The notes under the pieces: generated by a model
What the model was told of the DNA's origin: nothing
The model's input: the letters and a program-made list of their open reading frames with translations, nothing else
Database searches by the model: none
Part shown: piece after piece, positions 1 through 5,991 of the stretch
Position numbering within the stretch: the stretch's first letter is position 1
Layout: every line of letters starts with the position of its first letter
Made by a program: the position numbers and the translations under genes
Origin: Deltaproteobacteria bacterium
GTDB lineage: Bacteria > Desulfobacterota > Desulfarculia > Adiutricales > Adiutricaceae
Direction of reading: 5' to 3'
Assembly (NCBI GenBank): GCA_031257955.1
Contig: JAIRNQ010000369.1
Coordinates: 1 to 6,471, forward strand
DNA: 6,471 nt

Positions 1-433
1 CTCCGCCGATGGCGCCCCATTTCTTGGCCTCGATTCGCGCCCCCCGCTGCGCCCCACGGCAATCGCCCAGCCCCCCGGGCCCATCGCCGAAGGCGGCCAA
101 AGGCTTGGCCTCGATTCGCCTCCCACGATAGTCCCCACGGCAATCGCCCAGCCCCCCGGGCCCATCGCCGAAGGCGGCCAAAGGCTTGACCTCGATTCGC
201 CCCCCACGATAGTCCCCACGGACTTGGCCCATAATCGGCTTAAAATCGCCGCTACGGCCATTCCGGCCAACGGTAGCACCTTTTATGCCTCCCTGGCCCC
301 AAAGGGGCGCCAGCGTGTCTATACGACCGTTTAAACGGCCATGCCCGCGCGCTCCCATTGAGCCCGTTCTCTCAACCGCCTCGCCCAGCCGCCTGGGCGC
401 CCGAGGGCCCAAAACAATCACTCTTTTGGCCAT
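1..433 (-). CDS. Partial Gly/Arg-rich repeat protein, probably translationally coupled to adhE
   Basis: An open frame starts with ATG at 433-431 and runs off the left edge, giving 144 codons without a stop. It begins MAKRVIVLGPRAPRRLGEAV. The start lies two bases after the adhE stop codon (TGA at 438-436) and has a GGGGGAG Shine-Dalgarno-like stretch (445-439) five bases upstream, inside the end of adhE. This suggests translational coupling in one operon. Residues 1-70 are basic and Gly/Arg-rich. From about residue 73 there are two 27-residue repeats, each containing RIE(V/A)KPLAAFGDGPGGLGDC. A third, diverged copy keeps RIEAK and the A-(I/F)-G pattern. Each repeat carries one cysteine. I recognise no family, signal peptide or membrane segment. 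Caution: the DNA is GC-rich and the other frames of the repeat are also open, so the case rests on start context, in-phase repeat length and residue conservation in the third copy. It could instead be a decaying or noncoding repeat tract. Confidence 0.5.
   Translation of the reverse strand, partial: MAKRVIVLGPRAPRRLGEAVERTGSMGARGHGRLNGRIDTLAPLWGQGGIKGATVGRNGRSGDFKPIMGQVRGDYRGGRIEVKPLAAFGDGPGGLGDCRGDYRGRRIEAKPLAAFGDGPGGLGDCRGAQRGARIEAKKWGAIGG
52..213. repeat. 81-bp tandem repeat, two near-identical copies plus diverged ends
   Basis: Copies at 52-132 and 133-213 differ at only 2 of 81 positions by eye. Position 214-221 begins another copy that soon diverges. Positions about 2-51 hold a more diverged copy that keeps CTTGGCCTCGATTCG. 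The unit is 27 codons, so gain or loss of copies would keep the reading frame of the minus-strand gene it lies in. The high identity points to recent duplication or gene-conversion-like homogenisation. Confidence 0.9.
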
Positions 434-435
434 GG

Positions 436-3045
436 TCACTCCCCCTTCCCGTAGTAAGCCTTCAAGTACATGGCCTTGATCTCCTCCACCAACGGGTAGC
501 GGGGATTGGATCCCGTGCACTGATCGTCGAAGGCGGCCAGGCTCATGGCGTCGATTTTGGCCTTAAAATCGTCCTCGCGGACGCCGTAATCGGCTATGGT
601 GGGTTTTATGCCTATCTTGGCCTTGAGGGCCTCCAGCGCGGCGATAAGGGCGTTTACCAGGCCTTCGTCGCCCACCCCGTCAAGACCCAGGTTCTCGGCC
701 ACCTCGGCGTAACGCCTGAGCGCTTGCGGGTAGCCGTACTTGGGGAAGGTGCCCATTTTGGCCGGGACCTCGGAGGCGTTAAACCTTATGACCTGGACAA
801 TCATGAGGGCGTTGGCCACCCCGTGCGGAAGATGAAAGAAGGCCCCCAGTTTATGGGCCATGGAGTGGCAGACCCCCAAAAAGGCGTTGGCGAAGGCCAT
901 TCCGGCCATGGTGGCGGCGTCGGCCATCTTTTCCCGGGCCAGCGGGTCCCCGGCCCCTTTCTCGTAGGCACCGGGCAGGTATTTAAAAATTAGCCGCAAG
1001 GCCCCCAGGGCCAGCGAATCGGTATAAGGGGTGGCCATCATCGAGGCGTAGGCCTCAAGCGAATGCACGGCCGCGTCAATGCCGCTGGCCGCCGTTAGAC
1101 CCGGAGGGGCCGCCATCTGCAGATCGACGTCGACCACGGCCACGTTGGGCATGAGTTCGTAATCGGCCAGCGGGTACTTGATGCCGGTGGTCTCGTCGGT
1201 AATCACGGCAAAGGGGGTCACCTCGCTTCCGGTCCCGGCCGTGGTCGGGACGGCCACGAACAAGGCCTTTTCGCCAAGGGGCGGGTAGGCAAAGACCCTC
1301 TTGCGGATGTCCATGAAGCGCATGGCCAGATCCAAAAAATCGACCTCGGGCCGCTCGTACAAAAGCCACATGATCTTGGCCGCGTCCATGGCGCTCCCCC
1401 CGCCCACGGCCACTATGGCGTCGGGCCCAAAGGCGCTGACCCGGGCCGCCCCGGCCTTGGCGCTGGCCAGGGTGGGGTCGGACTCGACCTCGAAAAACAC
1501 GTCCCTATCCAGGCCCATGGCATCCAGCTTATCCAACACGGGCCTCACGTGGCCGTTTTTGTAAAGAAAGGAGTCGGTGACCACGAAGATCCGTTTCTTA
1601 CCCATGGCCCCCAGCTCATCCAGGGCCACGGCCAGTGAGCCCCGGCGCTGATAGACCTTCGGGGGAGTCCTAAACCAGAGCATGTTTTCCCTTCTCTCGG
1701 CCACGGTTTTTATGTTCAAAAGATGCTTAACCCCGACGTTTTCGCTTACCCCGTTGCCGCCCCAGCTGCCGCAGCCAAGCGTTAGCGACGGGGCCAGCCT
1801 AAAGTTATAGAGATCGCCTATTCCGCCATGGGAACTGGGGGTGTTAACCAGTATCCGGCAGGTTCGCATTTTGCGGGTAAAGGCTTCGATCTTCTCCCGC
1901 TCCCTTTCGGCGTCCAGGTAGATCGAGGCGGTGTGGCCCAAGCCGCCGTCCTCGACCAGACGCTCGGCCTTATCCAGCGCCTCGGCGAAATCCCCGGCCC
2001 GGTACATGGCCAACACCGGCGAGAGTTTCTCGTGGGCGAACTCCTCGCTCTTCTCTACGCTGGTAACCTCGCCTATCAGGATCTTGGTCGCCTCCGGGAC
2101 GATTATTCCGGCCATACCGGCGATCTTGACCGCCTTTTGCCCTACGATGGCCGAGCTCACCGCCCCGTTGACCATGATGGTCTTCCGGGCGGCCTCAAGT
2201 TCCTCGGGGGCGAAAAAATAACAGCCGCGCTTGAGGAATTCCTCCCTAACCTTTCCATAAATCCCCTCGGTCGCGATCACCGCCTGCTCGGAGCCGCAGA
2301 TCATGCCGTTGTCGAAGGTCTTGGAGTGGACGATGGAGTTTACGGCCAAGACGACGTCGGCGGACTCATCGATTATGACCGGGACGTTGCCCGAGCCCAC
2401 GCCCAGCGCGGGTTTGCCCGACGAGTAGGCCGCCTTGACCATGCCCGGCCCACCGGTGGCCAAGATGATGTCCGCCTCGGACATGACCTTGGTGGTCAGG
2501 GCCAAACCCGGCAAGTCTATCCAACCGACTATGCCCTCCGGGGCCCCGGCCGCCACCGCCGCCTCCAGCAAGATCTTGGCCGCGGCCACGCTGCAAAGCT
2601 TGGAGCGGGGGTGGGGGCTGATGACTATGCCGTTTCTGGTCTTAAGGCTCAGAAGCACCTTAAATATGACTGTGGAGGTGGGGTTGGTGGTGGGAATGAC
2701 CGCGGCGATTAAGCCCATGGGCTCGGCGATCCTCTTGTGGCCGGCCGCCAAGTCTTCCTCAATCACTCCGCAGGTTTTAGTGTTTCTGTAAGCGTTGTAA
2801 ACGTACTCGGAGGCATAGTGGTTCTTGATAACCTTGTCCTCCATGACCCCCATGCCCGTCTCCTCCGCGGCCATCACGGCCAGGGGAATCCGGGCCCTAT
2901 TGGCCGCCTTGGCAGCGGCCAAAAATATCGCGTCCACCCGCGCCTGATCATAACCCGCATACTTCTCTTGCGCCGCCCGGACCCGCCCGACCGTTTCCGC
3001 CAAACTATTCAAATCGTCCGTTATCGTATATGCCTTATCGGCCAT
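436..3045 (-). CDS. adhE: Bifunctional acetaldehyde-CoA dehydrogenase / iron-dependent alcohol dehydrogenase
   Basis: The 869-residue protein reduces acetyl-CoA to acetaldehyde and then to ethanol, using two NADH, in the cytoplasm. AdhE proteins are known to form filaments called spirosomes. Residues about 1-445 are the aldehyde dehydrogenase module, with catalytic Cys250 in FDNGMICGSEQ and a glycine-rich GVGSGNVPV segment at 215-223. Residues about 455-869 are the iron-type alcohol dehydrogenase module. Its NAD-binding GGGSAMDAAK is at 548-557, and its metal ligands Asp657, His661, His727 and His741 line up with Escherichia coli Asp653, His657, His723 and His737 at a constant offset of four. 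Length is close to the usual 870-890. The ATG at 3045 is supported by AAGGAGGT five bases upstream. No stop, frameshift or missing key residue is visible, so it should be active. Its own promoter precedes it, and a second open frame follows after two bases, so it is probably the first gene of an operon. No clear Rex operator is seen. Confidence 0.98.
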   Translation of the reverse strand: MADKAYTITDDLNSLAETVGRVRAAQEKYAGYDQARVDAIFLAAAKAANRARIPLAVMAAEETGMGVMEDKVIKNHYASEYVYNAYRNTKTCGVIEEDLAAGHKRIAEPMGLIAAVIPTTNPTSTVIFKVLLSLKTRNGIVISPHPRSKLCSVAAAKILLEAAVAAGAPEGIVGWIDLPGLALTTKVMSEADIILATGGPGMVKAAYSSGKPALGVGSGNVPVIIDESADVVLAVNSIVHSKTFDNGMICGSEQAVIATEGIYGKVREEFLKRGCYFFAPEELEAARKTIMVNGAVSSAIVGQKAVKIAGMAGIIVPEATKILIGEVTSVEKSEEFAHEKLSPVLAMYRAGDFAEALDKAERLVEDGGLGHTASIYLDAEREREKIEAFTRKMRTCRILVNTPSSHGGIGDLYNFRLAPSLTLGCGSWGGNGVSENVGVKHLLNIKTVAERRENMLWFRTPPKVYQRRGSLAVALDELGAMGKKRIFVVTDSFLYKNGHVRPVLDKLDAMGLDRDVFFEVESDPTLASAKAGAARVSAFGPDAIVAVGGGSAMDAAKIMWLLYERPEVDFLDLAMRFMDIRKRVFAYPPLGEKALFVAVPTTAGTGSEVTPFAVITDETTGIKYPLADYELMPNVAVVDVDLQMAAPPGLTAASGIDAAVHSLEAYASMMATPYTDSLALGALRLIFKYLPGAYEKGAGDPLAREKMADAATMAGMAFANAFLGVCHSMAHKLGAFFHLPHGVANALMIVQVIRFNASEVPAKMGTFPKYGYPQALRRYAEVAENLGLDGVGDEGLVNALIAALEALKAKIGIKPTIADYGVREDDFKAKIDAMSLAAFDDQCTGSNPRYPLVEEIKAMYLKAYYGKGE
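439..445 (-). promoter_or_regulatory. Ribosome binding site of the gene downstream of adhE
   Basis: GGGGGAG on the minus strand lies five bases before the ATG at 433-431 and overlaps the last codons of adhE. It decides the start of the downstream frame and implies reinitiation or coupling from adhE translation. Confidence 0.5.
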
Positions 3046-3050
3046 TTCTT

Positions 3051-3058
3051 ACCTCCTT
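3051..3058 (-). promoter_or_regulatory. Strong Shine-Dalgarno of adhE
   Basis: AAGGAGGT on the minus strand, five bases (AAGAA) before the ATG at 3045. It is close to the full anti-16S complement and fixes the adhE start. Confidence 0.9.
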
Positions 3059-3103
3059 GCCCAAACTCCAATCCACCCCTGCCTTCGGGCCGGGCTGGCT
3101 CGC

Positions 3104-3143
3104 GGCCTTCCGGCCTCCCGGCCTTCCAACCTTGCGGCCTCAT
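3104..3143 (-). repeat. Five degenerate 8-bp units in the adhE leader
   Basis: On the plus strand the units read GGCCTTCC, GGCCTCCC, GGCCTTCC, AACCTTGC and GGCCTCAT in tandem. In the adhE transcript this is a run of GGAAGGCC-like octamers. Further GGCC words lie on both sides (3072-3176). GGCC is self-complementary, so many short stems are possible in the leader, and the purine parts resemble Shine-Dalgarno sequence. Whether it regulates anything is not known; it may simply be low-complexity DNA. Confidence 0.6.
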
Positions 3144-3185
3144 AACGCCCATCCGGCCCTGGCCCCTTTCGGCCCCGCAATATAT

Positions 3186-3213
3186 ATTGTACTCCCAAGT
3201 CAACACGGGTCAA
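3186..3213 (-). promoter_or_regulatory. Sigma70-type promoter of adhE
   Basis: Minus strand: -35 TTGACC (3213-3208), 16-bp spacer, -10 TACAAT (3191-3186). It lies at the edge of an AT-rich block (about 3178-3290) between GC-rich genes. Transcription would start near 3179 and give a leader of about 134 nt. A second TTGACT (3204-3199) lies within the spacer but has no well-spaced -10. Confidence 0.6.
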
Positions 3214-3277
3214 GGAGAAAAACAATACTAGTCCAGTAAAATAATAAAATTTTTTGACTCTTTTTTAACCTCACGTT

Positions 3278-3309
3278 ATTTATAATTAAAATGAGACTCT
3301 TGTCCTCAT
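3278..3309 (-). terminator. Probable weak intrinsic terminator of the zinc-ribbon gene
   Basis: On the minus strand ATGAG-G-AC AAGA GT-CTCAT (3309-3291) forms seven pairs with one bulged G and a four-base loop, followed by TTTAATTATAAAT. The stem is short. The TGA that would end the frame-corrected upstream gene (3308-3306) lies in its first arm, a tight stop/terminator arrangement that supports 3306 as the original gene end. Confidence 0.45.
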
Positions 3310-3416
3310 AATATCTCAAAATTGCCTGCCCGGGCAATTATCAGACTAGCCAGCCCATGGCCAGCCTTAGCGCCGGTCACATTGCCGTCTTTAGCGCCGG
3401 CCTTGGTCCCTCCCCT
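3306..3416 (-). other. Apparent frameshift and displaced C-terminus of the zinc-ribbon gene
   Basis: In the annotated frame the protein ends GGKGRDQGRR at 3391. Removing one G from the minus-strand GGGGAGGG run (3415-3408) keeps the Lys/Ala/Gly pattern: GGKGGTKAGAKDG, then a terminal segment GLASLIIARAGNFEIL ending at TGA 3308-3306. That stop sits in the terminator hairpin. This may be a recent indel, an assembly error, or slippage at the G run. Confidence 0.55.
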
Positions 3417-3798
3417 TGCCCCCAGCCTTGTCTCCAGCCTTATCCCCGACCTTGGCCCCAGCCTTAGCCGCCGCCTTATCCCCAGCCTTGGCACCGGCCT
3501 TGACCCCAGCCTTAACCGCCTCCTTATCCCCAGCCTTGGCACCGGCCTTGGCCCCAGCCAGTGCCCCATCCTTGGCCGCCGCCTTGGCCCGGGCCTTGGC
3601 CACGCCCTTGGCCGCCGCCTTATCCCCGACCTTGGCCCCGCCCTTGGCCGCCGCCTTATCCCCGACCTTGGCCCCAGCCTTAGCCGCCGCCTTATCCCCA
3701 GCCTTGGCACCGGCCTTGACCCCAGCCTTAGCCGCCTCCTTATCCCCGGCCTTGGCCCCATCCAGTGCCCCATCCTTGGCCGCCGCCTTGGCCCGGGC
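3391..3798 (-). repeat. 204-bp segmental duplication coding the Lys/Ala-rich tail
   Basis: Unit A (3798-3595, 68 residues) and unit B (3594-3391) both begin ARAKAAAKDGAL and carry the same order of KAGVKAGAKAGDKAAAK and AGAKVGDKA blocks. The 36 bases at 3559-3594 and 3763-3798 are identical, at an offset of 204 bp. Units differ internally by small in-frame insertions and losses, so 4-9 residue subrepeats are nested inside the larger unit. Confidence 0.85.
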
Positions 3799-4683
3799 CG
3801 CTTCAGCCTTGGCTTTCTTGGCCCTGGCCTTTCTTACCCTGGCCTTCAGGGTCTTTTTTTTCTTAGCCTTCTTGGGTTTTTGCTTGGGCAACGTGTCGAT
3901 ATACAAAAGCGCCTCTACTATCTCGCCCCACCCGAAACGCTCCCCGGAGATGGAAATATGCCGCTCTGGCCCATCCAATTTTTCCCACTGCCATTGCTCA
4001 TTCTCTTCAAAAAAATCCTCATCTTCCTCTTCAAACTCCCACTCTTCCTCCCACTCTTCAAACTCCCCCTCATAATCGTCCTCGGGTTCCCCTTCAAACA
4101 TCGCCTTAAGGCCGGCTTCATATCGCCCGGTAAAATCCCCCACCCCGTCCTCGGCTTTGCCAACCAAACCCGGAATGAGAAAGGCCTCGTCCCTTAGAAA
4201 CCGGGCGGCATAAGGCCCATCTTCTTCGGGGCGCTTCGGCGCTTTGAACCCGTCGCCCATTAACTCCGGTATGAGAAACGACTCGTCTTTAAGGTTTTCG
4301 ATGGAATAGGCCCCTCCGTCCCCCTCCCCCGGACTAGCGCCGGCTAACCGTTTTCTCTCCGCCGCCTCCAGCCGATTCGCGTTGGCCAACCGTTTTCTCT
4401 CCGCCGCCTCCAGCCGATACTCGTTGGCCAACCGTTCTCTCTCCGCCGCCTCCAGCCGATACTCGTTGGCCAACCGTTCTCTCTCCGCCGACCGCCACTG
4501 GCTAAAGTTCGTTACTTGCCCGCTCGCGTCCGCCTCCCGCCGGCTTCTTATCAACTTGGCCGCCTTCTTCAGGTTACTCGCGCATTCCCGGCATATATGC
4601 TTGGCATGGCCCTTGCCGCTAAACTTCTCGTTTGCCCGGTTCCTTCCGCACACCCAGCAGAAGTGCCCATGTCGCTTTCCCAT
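3391..4683 (-). CDS. Zinc-ribbon protein with acidic middle and histone-H1-like Lys/Ala tail
   Basis: A 430-residue protein of unknown function. Start ATG 4683 is chosen because GGGGAGGA lies seven bases upstream; the frame is open 84 codons further, but that part looks noncoding. Parts in order: Cys9, Cys12, Cys31 and Cys34 in CWVCGR...HICREC form a likely zinc ribbon, of a type I believe heads many small uncharacterised bacterial proteins. Residues about 66-116 are 3.5 copies of a charged 14-residue repeat (AERERLANEYRLEA), probably helical. Then come two copies of a DE(S/A)FLIP(E/G)L motif (133-141, 165-173), an acidic Trp/Phe-rich stretch (about 196-240), and from about 267 a Lys-rich, then Lys/Ala/Gly tail with AKAGDKAAAK-like units. 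The tail resembles bacterial H1-like and AlgP-type tails and may bind DNA, RNA or polyanions (inference). The acidic region could be an internal counter-charge. The C-terminus is probably altered by a frameshift at 3408-3415. It is transcribed toward adhE but has its own terminator. Confidence 0.8.
   Translation of the reverse strand: MGKRHGHFCWVCGRNRANEKFSGKGHAKHICRECASNLKKAAKLIRSRREADASGQVTNFSQWRSAERERLANEYRLEAAERERLANEYRLEAAERKRLANANRLEAAERKRLAGASPGEGDGGAYSIENLKDESFLIPELMGDGFKAPKRPEEDGPYAARFLRDEAFLIPGLVGKAEDGVGDFTGRYEAGLKAMFEGEPEDDYEGEFEEWEEEWEFEEEDEDFFEENEQWQWEKLDGPERHISISGERFGWGEIVEALLYIDTLPKQKPKKAKKKKTLKARVRKARAKKAKAEAARAKAAAKDGALDGAKAGDKEAAKAGVKAGAKAGDKAAAKAGAKVGDKAAAKGGAKVGDKAAAKGVAKARAKAAAKDGALAGAKAGAKAGDKEAVKAGVKAGAKAGDKAAAKAGAKVGDKAGDKAGGKGRDQGRR
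4342..4489 (-). repeat. 42-bp tandem repeat, about 3.5 copies, within the zinc-ribbon gene
   Basis: Copies begin at 4342, 4384, 4426 and 4468 (last one partial, to about 4489) with the plus-strand core GCCGCCTCCAGCCGAT. Each codes a 14-residue unit of type AER(E/K)RLAN(E/A)(Y/N)RLEA, likely an amphipathic helix. The copy nearest the N-terminus is nearly identical to the next; the copy nearest the C-terminus is the most diverged. Confidence 0.9.
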
Positions 4684-5104
4684 CGTCCTATCCTCCCCGT
4701 CCCGGCTTACTCCCTGGAATCCACCATGGTATCCACTATGGCATCGACTGTGACGCACGCCCTTGAGCCAACTCGGTCGCCCGCTCTGGCCCCACTCTGG
4801 CGCCAAACCGGTCACCCTCCAGGCCTCGGCTACCCAGGCTATCCGACGGTTACCAAAGGCTATTGTATCGAAATACTCCCCACTTTGATACGTCACCAAT
4901 CGAGAATCTCTAACCTTTTCCGCCTCCGGCCCCAATACCTCAAGCCTTTGGGACCGGTCGGTTCAAAACATCGCCAAAATAGCCCCAGCTTCCTATGCCC
5001 TTGAAACGAAAAATACCGCCGAGAGCCACACCGAAACAACCATTGGCCATCTTTGACACCCGGCCGCCCTCTCCGTCCGACCCCCGCGGCAATTCTTATC
5101 GCCA
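4684..5104. other. GC-rich stretch without a recognisable gene
   Basis: Several overlapping frames are open here on both strands, but none has a convincing start or a recognisable product. It must hold the promoter and leader of the zinc-ribbon gene. The best -10-like word is TACAAT on the minus strand (4869-4864), with no good -35 at proper spacing. A short imperfect duplication, CATAGTGGATAC / CATGGTGGATTC, lies near 4717-4742 on the minus strand. Confidence 0.6.
4691..4698 (-). promoter_or_regulatory. Ribosome binding site of the zinc-ribbon gene
   Basis: GGGGAGGA on the minus strand, seven bases before ATG 4683. It decides this start over the in-frame ATG at 4935, whose extension lacks sequence character of its own. 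Confidence 0.75.
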
Positions 5105-5525
5105 TCGAAGTATCAGTTTGGACTTTCTCGCGTTGCCACATTATCCATTCACATACATGTCGTTGCCATTACCCCGGTGGAAAAACTCAGCGGCTTTTCT
5201 CAACTGCTCTAAAGTCTCCGGACTTGATTGGTAACCCTGTACCCGGTACTTCGCTGGGATTGTTCGCCTTTCCGAGTTCAACGGCCTTCCCCGATATCAT
5301 GCCGGGTCGGCTTCCACTACTAACATTTCGAGTCCTGCGCGGCATTCATCAAAGAATTACGACCTACACGCTTGCGGCCCCCCATTGAAAGGGGACTTTA
5401 AATCATGGGCTCGAGCAGCTTCGTTACCTCCACGTACCCCTATGAGCGCTAACGGACGGAGCAGTCCAGTGGCCGGGTGGGTATTGTAACCCACAAGCTA
5501 AATGCACCTTTCCACGGAGGACATG
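5105..5525 (-). mobile_element. Probable group II intron remnant (5' structured domain, no reverse transcriptase)
   Basis: Read on the minus strand, this stretch has blocks I associate with the 5' ribozyme part (domain I region) of bacterial group II introns that encode LtrA-type proteins. They occur in order: GGTACGTGGAGGTAACGAAG (5438-5419), GCGTGTAGGTCGTAA (5373-5359), GGAAAGGCGAAC (about 5276-5265), CAATCAAGTCCGGAGACTTT (5231-5212), and ACCGGGGTAATGGCAACGAC followed by GAATGGATAATG. Foldable stems include GTGGGT/ACCCAC (5477-5494) and CCCC/GGGG (5380-5394). No GUGYG-type intron start, no reverse transcriptase ORF and no domain V are visible. Similarity breaks off near 5105, so it is a dead, truncated copy. 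The family call is from memory of such sequences, not from an alignment. The alternative is another structured noncoding RNA. Confidence 0.5.
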
Positions 5526-5595
5526 ATATTAGCTATAATACTATTAGAAATAATGATTTATAAATAATTCATAAATAGTTATCATGCATGGTCTA

Positions 5596-5636
5596 CTCAC
5601 AACAGAAGGGTCACTTAGTGACCCTTCTGTTGTGAG
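5596..5636. repeat. Perfect 19-bp inverted repeat with a 3-base loop
   Basis: Left arm 5596-5614 begins CTCACAACAGAAGGGTCAC; right arm 5618-5636 is its exact complement; the loop is TTA. Neither side has a clear T-run, so it is not a standard intrinsic terminator, although it could stop transcription from either side. It lies about 70 bp from the intron-like remnant, in the AT-rich DNA. It might be a protein binding site, an element end or a small palindromic repeat. Confidence 0.9.
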
Positions 5637-5710
5637 CTTATCCTCGTCTATCGTTATCATTGTTTCGCAGACAAAATCATAATTTACTTGTACCAAATGT
5701 GTATCTTGGT

Positions 5711-5739
5711 TTGCATAATTATTATTTATCAGGTATAAT
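5711..5739 (+). promoter_or_regulatory. Sigma70-like promoter, plus strand
   Basis: TTGCAT (5711-5716), 17-bp spacer, perfect TATAAT (5734-5739). It would start transcription near 5746, toward the short frame at 5992 and the ATPase gene. The surrounding AT-rich DNA raises the chance of a random match. Confidence 0.4.
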
Positions 5740-5887
5740 CCTTCTACAGGCTTTCAGTGACCTATGTTACCTTGGCCAAACTACTAATTGCGTAATTTCT
5801 ATTTTATCCACTGAACCTGACTAACATGGCAACATGTTTTTTTCTTGCGCCCAGTTTTGAGTTCTCTTCCGTTACGCAAATTGGTCC

Positions 5888-5916
5888 TTGACATCATTCG
5901 TTTTTTGCTTTACAGT
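5888..5916 (+). promoter_or_regulatory. Sigma70-like promoter upstream of the ATPase region
   Basis: Perfect -35 TTGACA (5888-5893), 17-bp spacer, TACAGT (5911-5916, four of six). The start would be near 5923. The hairpin with a T-run at 5942-5967 lies just downstream, between this promoter and the ATPase gene. Confidence 0.45.
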
Positions 5917-5991
5917 TGGTTCATAATCTATTTGTTCCCCTCTTCGTAACTCCGAAGTTGATTTTTTAGACATGACCCTTTGGAGAAAACC

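Larger units (their letters stand above)
5640..5990. other. AT-rich intergenic stretch
   Basis: No open frame of credible length is seen. It holds two plus-strand promoter-like sites and a weak hairpin, CTTCG TAACTC CGAAG (5942-5957), followed by TTGATTTTTT that could attenuate or terminate plus-strand transcription. The composition differs clearly from 1-5525. Confidence 0.5.

Noticed and set aside
52..221. CRISPR array
   Set aside because: The repeats are contiguous 81-bp units with no unique spacers.
358..993. Plus-strand open frame of 211 codons
   Set aside because: It is antisense to adhE and the frame after it; its sequence has no family character and no ribosome site.
1828..2712. Plus-strand open frame of 294 codons
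   Set aside because: Antisense shadow of the adhE aldehyde dehydrogenase module, a usual effect of GC-rich coding DNA.
3178..3300. Rex (redox) operator before adhE
   Set aside because: No TTGTGA-type palindrome with proper spacing was found near the promoter.
3322..4197. Long plus-strand frames rich in Leu, Pro, Ala and Ser
   Set aside because: They mirror the Lys/Ala repeats of the zinc-ribbon gene; the pattern is explained by the opposite strand, which has a ribosome site and a recognisable N-terminus.
4684..4935. 84-codon N-terminal extension of the zinc-ribbon protein
   Set aside because: The internal ATG at 4683 has a strong Shine-Dalgarno sequence and starts a typical finger N-terminus; the extension looks like noncoding DNA.
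5053..5388. Plus-strand open frame of 111 codons
   Set aside because: It is antisense to the intron-like structured stretch; such translations are a common false gene call over structured RNA.
5105..5525. Ribosomal RNA or tRNA gene
   Set aside because: No 16S/23S/5S landmark sequences and no tRNA cloverleaf or TTC arm were found.
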